This document shows positions 54,436 to 64,000 of a DNA stretch of 64,000 bases, piece by piece (the first letter of the stretch is position 1; the number at the start of each line of letters is the position of its first letter). This stretch comes from Quatrionicoccus australiensis. Its GTDB lineage: Bacteria; Pseudomonadota; Gammaproteobacteria; Burkholderiales; Rhodocyclaceae. Location: NCBI RefSeq assembly GCF_020510525.1, contig NZ_CP075188.1, positions 1,240,001 to 1,304,000 of the forward strand. The letters are read 5' to 3'. Under the pieces are notes generated by a model. It saw only the letters and a program-made list of their open reading frames with translations. It ran no database searches and was not told where the DNA came from. The translations under genes were made by a program, and so were the position numbers.

Positions 54436-55980
54436 ATGAACAAGCAACATCTGGTAATTTTTGACACCACCTTGCGCGACGGCGAACAAAGCCCAGGCGC
54501 ATCGATGACCAAGGAAGAAAAGATCCGCGTTGCCCGCCAGCTGGAAAAAATGCGGGTTGATGTGATCGAGGCCGGTTTTGCCGCCGCTTCGCCGGGCGAT
54601 TTCGATTCCATCCAGGCGATTGCCCAGGTCATCAAGGATTCGACCATCTGCTCGCTGGCGCGCGCCAACGAGAACGACATCCGCCGCTCCGGCGAGGCGA
54701 TCAAGCCGGCCAAGTCCGGGCGTATCCATACCTTCATCGCGACTTCGCCCATCCACATGGAAAAGAAGCTGCGCATGACGCCCGATCAGGTGGTTGAGCA
54801 GGCGGTCAAGGCGATCGGCTGGGCGCGTGAATACACCGACGATGTCGAGTTCTCGGCCGAAGATGCCGGGCGCTCGGAAATCGATTTCCTGGTCCGCATT
54901 TTCGATGAGGTGATCAAGGCTGGTGCGACGACGATCAATGTGCCGGATACCGTCGGCTACAACATTCCGCAGCAGTATGCCGAGACGATTCGCCAGCTGA
55001 TCGAGCGCGTGCCGAACTCCGACAAGGTGATCTGGTCGGTGCATTGCCACAACGACCTCGGTCTCGGTGTCGCCAACTCGCTGGCCGCCGTGTTGGCCGG
55101 GGCGCGCCAGGTGGAATGCACGATCAACGGCCTCGGTGAGCGGGCCGGCAATGCTTCACTGGAAGAAGTGGTGATGGCAGTGCGTACGCGCGCCGACGTT
55201 TTTCCGGTCGAAACCCGGATCGATACGACGCAGATCGTGCCGGCCTCGAAACTGGTTTCGCAGATCACCGGTTATCCGGTGCAGCCCAACAAGGCGGTGG
55301 TCGGGGCCAATGCCTTTGCGCACGAATCCGGCATTCACCAGGATGGCGTGCTCAAGCATCGCGAAACCTACGAGATCATGCGCGCGCAGGATGTCGGCTG
55401 GTCGCAGAACAAGCTGGTCCTCGGCAAACATTCCGGGCGTAACGCCTTCAAGACTCGCCTGCAGGAACTGGGGATCGAGCTCGATAGCGACGAAGCGCTG
55501 AATGCCGCCTTCGCCCGTTTCAAGGAACTGGCTGATCGCAAGCACGAAATTTTTGATGAAGATCTGCATGCGCTGGTTTCCGACGAGGTGGTGACGCCGG
55601 AGCAGGAACATTACAAGCTGGTCTATTCGCACGTCTGTTCGGAAACCGGCGAGATGCCGCACGCCTCGGTGATCCTCAATGTTGGCGGCGTCGAGCAAAA
55701 AGGCGAGGCTGGCGGCGGTGGACCGGTGGACGCGACGTTCAAGGCGATCGAAAGCATTGCCGGTAGCGGCGCCGAATTGCTGCTCTATTCGGTGAATGCG
55801 ATCACGACCGGGACCGACGCCCAGGGCGAGGTGACGACACGGCTTGCCAAAGGCGGGCGCATCGTCAATGGCAATGGCGCGGATACCGACATCGTCATTG
55901 CCTCGGCGCGTTCCTACCTGAATGCACTGAACAAGCTGCATTCGACGCTGGACAAGGTGAGGGCGCAGGGCGACGTCTAA
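54436..55980 (+). CDS. leuA: 2-isopropylmalate synthase
   Basis: A 514-residue enzyme for the first step of leucine synthesis, joining 2-oxoisovalerate (the product of the ilv enzymes) with acetyl-CoA. The signature [16 protein letters not shown] is near the N-terminus. [20 protein letters not shown] and [15 protein letters not shown] hold metal and substrate residues. A C-terminal regulatory domain (about 390-514) for leucine inhibition is present. GGAG lies 7 nt upstream of the ATG at 54436; the longer frame starting inside pssA is spurious. Confidence 0.96.
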   Translation: MNKQHLVIFDTTLRDGEQSPGASMTKEEKIRVARQLEKMRVDVIEAGFAAASPGDFDSIQAIAQVIKDSTICSLARANENDIRRSGEAIKPAKSGRIHTFIATSPIHMEKKLRMTPDQVVEQAVKAIGWAREYTDDVEFSAEDAGRSEIDFLVRIFDEVIKAGATTINVPDTVGYNIPQQYAETIRQLIERVPNSDKVIWSVHCHNDLGLGVANSLAAVLAGARQVECTINGLGERAGNASLEEVVMAVRTRADVFPVETRIDTTQIVPASKLVSQITGYPVQPNKAVVGANAFAHESGIHQDGVLKHRETYEIMRAQDVGWSQNKLVLGKHSGRNAFKTRLQELGIELDSDEALNAAFARFKELADRKHEIFDEDLHALVSDEVVTPEQEHYKLVYSHVCSETGEMPHASVILNVGGVEQKGEAGGGGPVDATFKAIESIAGSGAELLLYSVNAITTGTDAQGEVTTRLAKGGRIVNGNGADTDIVIASARSYLNALNKLHSTLDKVRAQGDV

Positions 55981-56016
55981 AGGTGCTTGCGCCCCGCAGA
56001 AAAGGCCGCTCCGTTG

Positions 56017-56975
<959 letters not shown>

Positions 56976-56990
56976 CTATTATACGGCCCC

Positions 56991-57824
56991 ATGCAAACGC
57001 ACTCCCGTTATCGTCGAACCCGGCCAAAATCAGTTCGCGCCATCAGCATATTTCAGCGTTTTCATAATGAAAACATGATGCAGACGAGCTCGGCGCTGGC
57101 TTTCACCACCTTGATGGCGCTGGTGCCGCTGGTTGCCGTGGTGCTTTCGGTGGCGGATACGGTCCCTTATCTCGATGTGTTGCTTGGTCGCCTGGATTTG
57201 CTGATTCAGGGGGCGATGCTGCCGCAAGGGGCGGCCGGTACGATTGCCGGCAGCATTGGCCGCTTTTCGCACAAGGCGCAGCAGTTGACCGTAGCCGGCA
57301 TTGCCTTTCTCAGCATCACGGCGTTTTTGCTGATGAATACCATTGAGCGTGCGCTGAATCATTTGTGGCAGGTCGGGCCGCGGCCGCTCCTGGCGCGCTT
57401 GCGTCTTTACGCGCTGGCGATGGCGGTCTGGCCGTTCCTGCTGGGGGCGGTGGCGGCAGCCATGTCGTTTGCCGTAACGACCTCGCTCGGTTTGTTCGAT
57501 GAGCCGGTCTGGATTCGCCGCTTTCTGCTGAAGGGGGTTTCAATCGCCTTGCTCGGCTTGTTTTTTTCCTTCGTTTATTACGCCGTCCCCAATGCCAATG
57601 TGCCACGGCGGGCAGCCTTGCTGGCCGGGCTTTTTGCCACGCTGGCCTTTGCTGCGATGCAGAAGGTGTTTGAACTCTATCTGGTCAGTTCGGCAATGCT
57701 GAAAAGCATCTACGGTGCCTTTGCCGCATTTCCGGTGTTTCTGATCTGGCTGCACCTGTCCTGGGCGGTGGTGCTGTTTGGCGGCCTGATCGCGGCTAGT
57801 CTGTCCCGTCCGGCGCAACGCTGA
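56991..57824 (+). CDS. YihY/UPF0761 family inner-membrane protein
   Basis: A 277-residue protein with about six membrane segments. SALAFTTLMALVPLVAVVLS and RRAALLAGLFATLAFAAMQKVFELYL are conserved YihY/BrkB family regions. Once annotated as RNase BN, the family is now considered of unknown function and may be a transporter. Its 3' end overlaps the convergent PilZ-like gene by 29 nt. Start at ATG 56991. Confidence 0.88.
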   Translation: MQTHSRYRRTRPKSVRAISIFQRFHNENMMQTSSALAFTTLMALVPLVAVVLSVADTVPYLDVLLGRLDLLIQGAMLPQGAAGTIAGSIGRFSHKAQQLTVAGIAFLSITAFLLMNTIERALNHLWQVGPRPLLARLRLYALAMAVWPFLLGAVAAAMSFAVTTSLGLFDEPVWIRRFLLKGVSIALLGLFFSFVYYAVPNANVPRRAALLAGLFATLAFAAMQKVFELYLVSSAMLKSIYGAFAAFPVFLIWLHLSWAVVLFGGLIAASLSRPAQR

Positions 57825-59310
57825 ATATTTCGATCAGGCCGGTTTGTTCATCGAGGTGGGTGGCGCGTACCTCGCGGATTTCGAGGTTGTGTTTCTCCAC
57901 CAGAACGATGATCCGGTGACTTTCATCCTTGAGGACGCCGCTTGGCATGATCAGTGATTGTGCGCGGGGGGGCGTCAGTTTCTCCGGCAGGACAAGGGCT
58001 GAGATGCTTCGCGGGTCACGCGAATCGGGGAGTGTTATTTTGGCGGCAATGGCCTGGGAGGCGAGGAGTTGCAAACCCAGTTCAATGTGCTCCGGATTCT
58101 CGGAAAGAGCCCAGCGCACGATGCAGATGTGCCACAAGGGCACGCTTTCGCTGCGTTCGCCGGTTGGTTGCAGGGCGACAACATCGCCAACCCGCAGGCG
58201 ATGGGTCTGCCCGGCCATGTGCATCAAGGCATAGCCGTCCGGGCTTTCGTTGATCACCATCCATTCGCTGAGGTTGTTGTTTTCCTCGTGCGGGGCCTTG
58301 AACAGGCGCCATAGATTGTTCAGGCCGACACACAATTGCACACGATAAGACTGGCGACGCCGAGGAAAGCGGCGTTTTGCCGGTTGTCCCCAGAGCAGGT
58401 TGAGGCGGCGCAGGGTGCCTTGCCCTGAGCTGGTTTCGGCAAAAGCGCCCAGGCCGAGTGCGGCTGCCTTGACGCCCTGTTTGAGCAGGGAGAGGTCTTC
58501 GCGTGCCTTGTTGGCGATTTCTTCGCAGGAGAAATACAGTATCCGTGTTTCCGCGGCGGGAATCCGTCTGATCAGTGCGTGGGCGGGGAGGTCCTTTTCC
58601 AGGTCCACCCAGAAAATGCCGGTGCTGTCCGGCGGGTTATCAAACAGGTTGAGATTGTGGTTGTTCTGTTCGATGTACTGGCTGATGAATTCGAGTTCGC
58701 GAGAATTGAACGAGGCGGGCTGGGCGATTGCCGCAAGCAGGGCGCTGGTGTAGATCTGCAGTATTGACTGGCTGTCGCGCGGGCCGGGGAGTTCGGCAAC
58801 CCCCAGGCGGCGCGCGGTGCGGAATGCGGAATGGAGCTGTTGCCACAAGCCGATTCCGGTTGGTGAGGCAACCAGGTGGTTGATCCGGATTTGCCAGCTG
58901 ATGCAGTACATGACGCGGCGCAGTGTTGTCTGCGGCGTGCGGGATGGGGAGCCGCCCAAGGGGTCGAAGAGTTCGGCCAGTGTGTTGAAGTAATCCTGGG
59001 TCAGGGTTTCCAGCAGCTTCAGGGTCAGCCGGATGCGCTGGCGCAGTTTGCGTGAAATCGGCAGGGCAACTTCATAAAGGCTGGGGCGTTCCGCTTCGAC
59101 CAGCTTTTCAGCTTGTCCGTACAGCAGGTCGAGGAGCTTGATGCGCTGGGCCGTTGGGATGGGGGTTTCCCGCAGCAACAGAAGTTGCCGGTAGAGCGGA
59201 TCGAGGTTTTCGCCTTCCTGCTGGTCGTGCGTCAAGGCCAGCCACTCAAGAATGCTCTTGATATTGGCTTCGGCTGAAGTTGCGGGATGGTTCTCCAGAT
59301 CGGCGCTCAT
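57796..59310 (-). CDS. Large protein with a C-terminal PilZ-like domain
   Basis: A 504-residue soluble protein. The first 300 residues are helical and unassigned. A possible PilZ domain starts at about residue 315: RRRQSYR supplies the arginines and VINESPDGYAL fits the (D/N)xSxxG motif, the two elements that bind cyclic di-GMP. If functional it would be an effector for the second messenger made by cyclases such as the one at 20-22 kb. The 3' end overlaps the yihY 3' end by 29 nt. Calling it PilZ rests on these two short motifs. Confidence 0.65.
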   Translation of the reverse strand: MSADLENHPATSAEANIKSILEWLALTHDQQEGENLDPLYRQLLLLRETPIPTAQRIKLLDLLYGQAEKLVEAERPSLYEVALPISRKLRQRIRLTLKLLETLTQDYFNTLAELFDPLGGSPSRTPQTTLRRVMYCISWQIRINHLVASPTGIGLWQQLHSAFRTARRLGVAELPGPRDSQSILQIYTSALLAAIAQPASFNSRELEFISQYIEQNNHNLNLFDNPPDSTGIFWVDLEKDLPAHALIRRIPAAETRILYFSCEEIANKAREDLSLLKQGVKAAALGLGAFAETSSGQGTLRRLNLLWGQPAKRRFPRRRQSYRVQLCVGLNNLWRLFKAPHEENNNLSEWMVINESPDGYALMHMAGQTHRLRVGDVVALQPTGERSESVPLWHICIVRWALSENPEHIELGLQLLASQAIAAKITLPDSRDPRSISALVLPEKLTPPRAQSLIMPSGVLKDESHRIIVLVEKHNLEIREVRATHLDEQTGLIEIFSVAPDGTD

Positions 59311-59424
59311 TTCGGGCGAGAATATACAGAAATTTACATTCTGACCATCTGTGTGGCGACCAAAGGTCTGTTCCGCCCTCCGGGTGGCATCGTGTGCCCA
59401 TCGTTTTTAGATTGGCTAAGTGGC

Positions 59425-59452
59425 TTGTTTTTCCTTGGTAAAGAGATATAAT
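59425..59452 (+). promoter_or_regulatory. Sigma-70 promoter of the rpsP operon
   Basis: TTGTTT at 59425-59430 and a perfect TATAAT at 59447-59452 are separated by 16 nt. It lies 34 nt upstream of the rpsP ATG within the gap after the PilZ-like gene. Confidence 0.7.
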
Positions 59453-59486
59453 CTCGGGTCTTTTTTCCAGCTTACGAAAGAATCAC

Positions 59487-59741
59487 ATGGTTGTTATTCG
59501 TCTTGCACGTGGTGGCGCCAAGAAGCGTCCTTTCTACAACATGGTTGTTACCGATTCGCGCAATCGTCGCGATGGCCGCTTTGTCGAGCGCATCGGCTTC
59601 TACAACCCGGTTGCCTCCGGCAATGCTGAAGGCCTGCGCATCGCTACCGATCGCCTGGCTTACTGGCAAGAGAACGGCGCCCAGCTCTCCCCGACGGTTG
59701 CCCGTCTGGTCAAGCAGCACGCTGCTCAGCAAGCCGCCTAA
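59487..59741 (+). CDS. rpsP: 30S ribosomal protein S16
   Basis: An 84-residue S16, needed for 30S assembly. The family start [20 protein letters not shown] and [12 protein letters not shown] are unmistakable. It opens the conserved rpsP-rimM-trmD-rplS operon behind a consensus promoter. rimM begins 12 nt later. Confidence 0.97.
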   Translation: MVVIRLARGGAKKRPFYNMVVTDSRNRRDGRFVERIGFYNPVASGNAEGLRIATDRLAYWQENGAQLSPTVARLVKQHAAQQAA

Positions 59742-59753
59742 GCAGTTTTCGCT

Positions 59754-60266
59754 TTGACCGGCAACGATATTGTTATTCTGGGGCGGCTTGCCGACCCCTA
59801 TGGAATTCGTGGCTGGCTGAAGCTGCATCCTTTTGGCGATGACCCGCTGGACTGGGGTGAAATTCCCGTTTGGTGGGTCAGCAAGGACGGCGAGACGTGG
59901 CGTGAATGCGGGCTGAAAGGCCTGAAAGTTCACGGTAATGGTGTCGTGGTGCTGCTTGAGGGCATTGACGACCGGACCGCAGCCGAAGCCATGAAGGGTG
60001 TATTGGTCGGGGCGCCGCGCGATGCGTTGCCCGAGACTGATGAAGATGAGTTTTACTGGGCCGATCTGATCGGTCTGGATGTCATAAATACCGCCGAAGA
60101 GCGGCTCGGCAAGGTGGTCGGGCTGCTTGAGACGGGGGCGCACGATGTCTTGCGCGTCGTTGGTGATGACGAAGTCGAACGCCTGCTGCCGTTTGTGGCG
60201 GCAGTCGTGCTGACGGTGGACAAGGAAGCGCGACTGATCCGCGTGGAGTGGGGGAGCGACTGGTGA
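59754..60266 (+). CDS. rimM: Ribosome maturation factor RimM
   Basis: A 170-residue RimM, which binds S19 and helps mature the 3' part of the 30S subunit. The N-terminal domain has [21 protein letters not shown]. The PRC-barrel domain has [11 protein letters not shown] and [12 protein letters not shown]. The start is TTG 59754: homology begins immediately after it. It lies between rpsP and trmD, as in most bacteria. Confidence 0.95.
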   Translation: MTGNDIVILGRLADPYGIRGWLKLHPFGDDPLDWGEIPVWWVSKDGETWRECGLKGLKVHGNGVVVLLEGIDDRTAAEAMKGVLVGAPRDALPETDEDEFYWADLIGLDVINTAEERLGKVVGLLETGAHDVLRVVGDDEVERLLPFVAAVVLTVDKEARLIRVEWGSDW

Positions 60267-60285
60267 GTCGCAGGGGCAGCAAGGG

Positions 60286-61050
60286 GTGATCCGCTTTGAC
60301 TGCATTACCCTCTTCCCGGAGATGTTCGCGGCAGTAACGGAAAGTGGCATTACCCGTCGGGCGCTGGAAGAGCAGCGCTGGGCCTGGCAAGGCTGGAATC
60401 CGCGTGATTTCGCCGAAAATGCCTGGCGGCGGGTGGATGATCGTCCTTTCGGTGGTGGGCCTGGCATGCTGATGCAGGCGGCGCCGCTGGAAAAGGCGAT
60501 CAATGCTGCCAAGGCGCAGCAGCGTGAGGCGGGGCTGGCGAACAGCCGGGTCATCTACCTCTCGCCGCAGGGGGCGCCGCTCACTCATGAACGGGTGATG
60601 CAGCTGGCGACTGGCGAGGAAGGTTTGATTCTTCTTTGCGGGCGTTATGAAGGAATTGACGAGCGTCTGATCGAGCGCTGTGTCGATGAAGAAATTTCGA
60701 TCGGGGATTTTGTCCTGTCCGGCGGCGAGTTGCCGGCGATGGTGCTGATTGATGCCGTCGTCCGCCAGTTGCCGGGCGTATTGGGCGATGCCGCTTCGGC
60801 GGTGGAAGATTCGTTTGTCGGTGGTTTGCTGGATTGTCCGCACTACACGCGGCCCGAGGTTTATGAGGGCGCAGCGGTGCCGGAGGCCTTGATGTCCGGC
60901 GACCACAAAAGAATTCGACGCTGGCGGCTTAAACAGTCGCTGGCCCGGACCCGGAAGCGCCGGCCGGATTTGCTGGCGCACCGCGTGTTGAGCGCGGAAG
61001 AAACGCAACTACTCACGGAGATTTCCGGAGAGGAGCAATGCGGTGAGTAA
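60286..61050 (+). CDS. trmD: tRNA (guanine-N1)-methyltransferase
   Basis: A 254-residue SPOUT-class enzyme that makes m1G37 in tRNAs and prevents frameshifting. The knot region has [30 protein letters not shown] and [17 protein letters not shown]. The start is GTG 60286 ([14 protein letters not shown]). It is followed 25 nt later by rplS. SAM is the methyl donor. Confidence 0.96.
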   Translation: MIRFDCITLFPEMFAAVTESGITRRALEEQRWAWQGWNPRDFAENAWRRVDDRPFGGGPGMLMQAAPLEKAINAAKAQQREAGLANSRVIYLSPQGAPLTHERVMQLATGEEGLILLCGRYEGIDERLIERCVDEEISIGDFVLSGGELPAMVLIDAVVRQLPGVLGDAASAVEDSFVGGLLDCPHYTRPEVYEGAAVPEALMSGDHKRIRRWRLKQSLARTRKRRPDLLAHRVLSAEETQLLTEISGEEQCGE

Positions 61051-61075
61051 GTGTTTATAAATTAGAGGATCTCAC

Positions 61076-61456
61076 ATGAACCTGATTGAACAGCTGGAAA
61101 AAGAAGAAATTGCCCGTCTTGGCAAGACCATTCCCGACTTCGCACCGGGCGACACCGTTGTCGTGCAAGTGAAGGTCAAGGAAGGTAACCGCGAGCGTCT
61201 GCAGGCTTACGAAGGCGTTGTCATCGCCAAGCGTAACCGCGGTCTGAACTCTGCTTTCACCGTTCGCAAGATTTCTTCCGGTGAAGGCGTCGAGCGTACT
61301 TTCCAGTCCTATTCCCCGCTGGTTGCTTCGATCGAAGTCAAGCGCCGTGGTGATGTGCGTCGCGCCAAGCTGTACTACCTGCGCGAGCGTTCGGGCAAGT
61401 CGGCTCGTATCAAGGAAAAGCTGGTCCGCAAGGAAAAGCCGGTCGCCGCTGCTTAA
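61076..61456 (+). CDS. rplS: 50S ribosomal protein L19
   Basis: A 126-residue L19, located at the 30S-50S interface. It begins [15 protein letters not shown] and contains [33 protein letters not shown] and [20 protein letters not shown], all typical. AGAGGA lies 6-7 nt upstream of the ATG. It ends the rpsP operon, and a strong terminator follows. Confidence 0.97.
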   Translation: MNLIEQLEKEEIARLGKTIPDFAPGDTVVVQVKVKEGNRERLQAYEGVVIAKRNRGLNSAFTVRKISSGEGVERTFQSYSPLVASIEVKRRGDVRRAKLYYLRERSGKSARIKEKLVRKEKPVAAA

Positions 61457-61474
61457 TACGCAGATCAAGACCAC

Positions 61475-61506
61475 AAAAAAGGGCGCTTCGGCGCCCTTTT
61501 TTATTT
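61475..61506. terminator. Bidirectional terminator between rplS and folE2
   Basis: A6-GGGCGC-TTCG-GCGCCC-T6 forms a stable UUCG-capped hairpin with A and T tracts on both sides, ending the ribosomal operon and the leftward folE2 transcript. Confidence 0.95.
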
Positions 61507-61551
61507 TCCGGTTTTTGCCCCTGGCGGGGCGTTGACCGGTGAGGAAGCCGT

Positions 61552-62352
61552 TCAGGCTGCCGTCTTGTCCTTTTCAATCAGCGCGTAGGCTGAGTGATTG
61601 TGAATGGACTCGAAGTTTTCCGATTCGACCACGTAGGCGTCGATGCGGCCTTCGGCGTTGAGGCGGGCGGCAACGTCGCGCACCATGTCTTCGACGAATT
61701 TCGGGTTGTTGTAGGCGCGTTCGGTGACGTACTTCTCGTCGGGGCGCTTGAGCAGGCCGTAAAGCTCGCAGGAGGCTTCCTGCTCGACCAGTTGGGCAAG
61801 CTCCTCGATCCAGACGAAATCGTTCGTTCTGGCCGTCACCGTGACGTGCGAGCGCTGGTTGTGGGCGCCGTACTCGGAGATTTTCTTCGAGCAGGGGCAC
61901 AGGCTGGTCACCGGGACGACGACCTTGACCGAGGTGGTGACTTTGCCGTGACAGATGTCGCCGATGAAGGTCACGTCGTAATCCATCAGGCTCTGCACGC
62001 CGGAAACCGGGGCCGTCTTGTTGATGAAGAACGGGAAGTTCATCTCGATGTGGCCGGTTTCGGCTTCGAGCTTGACGACCATGTCGCTGAGCATGGCCGG
62101 GAAGTTCTCGACCGAGATCTCGCGCTCGTGGCTGTTCAGGATCTCGACGAAGCGCGACATATGGGTGCCCTTGAAATTGTGGGGCAGGCCGACGTACATG
62201 TTGAACACGGCGATGGTGTGCTGGACGCCGACGGATTTGTCCTGGACCTTGACCGGATGCCGGATCGACTTGATGCCGACCTTGTTGATGGCGATCTGGC
62301 GAGTGTCGGCAGAGTTCTGGACGTCGGGGATGGTGCTGTTCGGGGTGCTCAT
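61552..62352 (-). CDS. folE2: GTP cyclohydrolase FolE2 (type IB)
   Basis: A 266-residue type IB GTP cyclohydrolase. It converts GTP to 7,8-dihydroneopterin triphosphate for folate or queuosine. The catalytic Cys lies in [20 protein letters not shown], and [18 protein letters not shown] is characteristic. FolE2 uses metals other than zinc and replaces FolE under zinc limitation in some bacteria. The start is ATG 62352; a TTG upstream overlaps the dxs stop region. It is 14 nt downstream of dxs on the same strand. A queuosine or folate role cannot be told apart here. Confidence 0.94.
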   Translation of the reverse strand: MSTPNSTIPDVQNSADTRQIAINKVGIKSIRHPVKVQDKSVGVQHTIAVFNMYVGLPHNFKGTHMSRFVEILNSHEREISVENFPAMLSDMVVKLEAETGHIEMNFPFFINKTAPVSGVQSLMDYDVTFIGDICHGKVTTSVKVVVPVTSLCPCSKKISEYGAHNQRSHVTVTARTNDFVWIEELAQLVEQEASCELYGLLKRPDEKYVTERAYNNPKFVEDMVRDVAARLNAEGRIDAYVVESENFESIHNHSAYALIEKDKTAA

Positions 62353-62366
62353 GGGCTGTTCTTCAA

Positions 62367-64000
62367 TCAATTATTGTGGGTTGTTGCGGGGGAAGCCGCA
62401 CGTACGGCGCGCACGATGCCATCCTTGTCGAGGCCGAGTTCGGCCAGCAACTGGCCTTGTTCGCCGTGGTCGATGAAGCGGTCGGGCAGGCCGAGGCGCA
62501 ATACCGGCACCGTCAGTCCGTTTTCCGCCAGCACCCGTTCGATTTCCGAACCGGCGCCGCCGATGATGGCGTTCTCTTCGATAGTGACCAGCAGGGAATG
62601 GTTCCCGGCCAGTGCAACAATCAGTTCGACATCAAGCGGCTTGATGAAGCGCATGTTGGCTACGGTTGCGTCGAGTTCATTGCCGGCGGCCTCGGCGGCG
62701 GTGACCAGGCTGCCGAAGGCGAGCAGTGCGATGTCCTTGCCCTGGCGACGGATTTCGCCCTTGCCGACGGGCAGGCTGTCAAGATTGGTTTCCGGGATCT
62801 TGCCGCTGCCGCCGCCGCGCGGGTAGCGCACCATGCTCGGGCAATCGAGTCCGTAGGCGGTGGACAGCATCTTGCGGCATTCGGCTTCGTCGGCCGGGGC
62901 CATGACTACCATGTTGGGAATGCAGGTGACGAAGGAGAGGTCGAAGGTGCCGTGGTGGGTCGGGCCATCGGCGCCCACCAGGCCGCCGCGGTCGACGGCG
63001 AAAACAACCGGTAAATTCTGCAGGGCGACGTCGTGGATCAGTTGATCGTAGGCGCGCTGCAGAAAGGTCGAGTAGATGGCGACGACCGGTTTCAGGCCTT
63101 CGCAGGCCAGCCCGGCGGCAAAGGTCACGGCATGTTGCTCGGCGATGCCGACGTCGAAATAGCGGTCGGCGTGTTCGCGGGCAAAGCGGACCATGCCGGA
63201 ACCTTCGCTCATTGCCGGCGTGATGCCGATCAGGCGCGCATCGGCCTTGGCCATGTCGCATAGCCAGTCTCCGAAAACCTGGGTATAGGTCAGCTTGCCG
63301 CCGCCCTTGCCGGATTTGATGCCTTCATCCGGCGCGAATTTGGCGACACCGTGATAGAGGATGGGATCGGCTTCGGCCAGCTTGTAGCCCTGGCCCTTCT
63401 TGGTGATGACGTGCAGGAATTTCGGGCCCTTCAGGTCGCGCAGGTTTTCCAGCGTCGGGATCAGGGCGTCGAGGTCGTGGCCGTCGATCGGACCGTAATA
63501 ATGGAAGCCGAACTCCTCAAACAGCGTACCCGGCGCGATCATGCCCTTGACGTGCTCCTCGGCGCGGCGCGCCAGTTCGAGCAGCGGTGGCGCAAAGCCG
63601 AGCATGTGACGGCCGGCCGAGCGGGCGACGTTGAAGGTCTTGCCCGACATCAGGCGGGTCAGGATGTTGTTGAGCGCGCCGACCGGCGGCGAGATCGACA
63701 TCTCGTTGTCGTTGAGGATGACCAGCATGTCGGTATCGCCGACACCGGCATTGTTCATCGCCTCAAAAACCATGCCGGCGGTCATCGCGCCGTCACCGAT
63801 GATGGCCACCGCCTTGCGGTTTTCGCCTTTGAGCTTGGCCGCTTGCGCCATGCCCAGGGCGGCCGAGATCGAGGTCGAGGAATGGCCGACGCCAAAGGTG
63901 TCGTAAGGGCTCTCGCAACGCTTCGGGAAGCCGGAGATGCCACCGTGCATGCGCAAGCGGCTCATGCCTTCGCGGCGTCCGGTCAGGATCTTGTGGGCGT
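62367..64000 (-). CDS. dxs: 1-deoxy-D-xylulose-5-phosphate synthase, 5'-truncated by the window edge
   Basis: The C-terminal 544 or so residues of DXS; the coding frame runs on past the right edge ([20 protein letters not shown]). The thiamine diphosphate motif [18 protein letters not shown], the [11 protein letters not shown] segment and the transketolase-like [17 protein letters not shown] are present. It condenses pyruvate with glyceraldehyde 3-phosphate at the start of the MEP isoprenoid pathway. folE2 follows 14 nt later and is probably co-transcribed. Confidence 0.96.
   Translation of the reverse strand, partial: AHKILTGRREGMSRLRMHGGISGFPKRCESPYDTFGVGHSSTSISAALGMAQAAKLKGENRKAVAIIGDGAMTAGMVFEAMNNAGVGDTDMLVILNDNEMSISPPVGALNNILTRLMSGKTFNVARSAGRHMLGFAPPLLELARRAEEHVKGMIAPGTLFEEFGFHYYGPIDGHDLDALIPTLENLRDLKGPKFLHVITKKGQGYKLAEADPILYHGVAKFAPDEGIKSGKGGGKLTYTQVFGDWLCDMAKADARLIGITPAMSEGSGMVRFAREHADRYFDVGIAEQHAVTFAAGLACEGLKPVVAIYSTFLQRAYDQLIHDVALQNLPVVFAVDRGGLVGADGPTHHGTFDLSFVTCIPNMVVMAPADEAECRKMLSTAYGLDCPSMVRYPRGGGSGKIPETNLDSLPVGKGEIRRQGKDIALLAFGSLVTAAEAAGNELDATVANMRFIKPLDVELIVALAGNHSLLVTIEENAIIGGAGSEIERVLAENGLTVPVLRLGLPDRFIDHGEQGQLLAELGLDKDGIVRAVRAASPATTHNN

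Overview
The window is about 64 kb of GC-rich (roughly 60% or more) chromosomal DNA, packed with housekeeping and central-metabolism genes. Gene content and order point to a betaproteobacterium, most likely Rhodocyclales near Dechloromonas/Azonexus. Pointers include adjacent monomeric and dimeric NADP-isocitrate dehydrogenases with AceK, pepA-holC, an ilvI-ilvH-ilvC then pssA-leuA series, rpsP-rimM-trmD-rplS, a sigma/DUF3619/DUF3106/RDD cluster, orphan soxYZ and a DctSR-type two-component pair. The lineage is inferred from content and not tested by phylogeny. I saw no rRNA, tRNA, insertion sequence, prophage or CRISPR array.

Layout. 0-7.6 kb: 3' end of dut, DUF2789, fumC, aceK, then divergently idh (monomeric) and icd. 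7.6-11.8 kb: a B12-binding radical SAM protein preceded by a Trp-rich 72-residue protein, then murI and a CaiB-type CoA transferase. 11.8-22 kb: signalling genes (chemoreceptor, TonB-like protein, ankyrin protein, DctR/DctS-like pair, LrgAB, a diguanylate cyclase with a c-heme motif). 22-30 kb: LysR with SDR and aldo-keto reductase, then the glyoxylate-shunt block aceB, HAD dehalogenase, LysR, aceA. 30-36 kb: rraA, clpA-clpS, a cold-shock gene, soxYZ, moaC, a BepA-like protease. 36.7-46 kb: tusA-like, pabB-pabC fusion, valS, a membrane glycosyltransferase-like protein, holC-pepA. 46-50 kb: lptF-lptG and the sigma operon. 50-56 kb: ilvI-ilvH-ilvC, pssA, leuA. 56-64 kb: DUF2069, wrbA, yihY, a PilZ-like protein, rpsP-rimM-trmD-rplS, folE2 and the 5'-truncated dxs.

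How it works together: fumC, idh, icd, aceK, aceA and aceB form a TCA/glyoxylate-shunt set. AceK is expected to throttle Icd at a conserved serine and so push isocitrate to AceA. The monomeric Idh lacks that fold and would bypass the control.

Most notable: a palindromic decamer CGGTCGACCG that occurs eight times, with five exact and two degenerate intergenic copies, all 2-21 nt after a stop codon; the radical SAM/Trp-rich protein pair; the c-heme diguanylate cyclase with an FNR-like palindrome upstream; a symmetric operator-like site upstream of aceA; and two genes (pabB and the sigma factor) whose family-like N-termini extend past every ATG, GTG or TTG.
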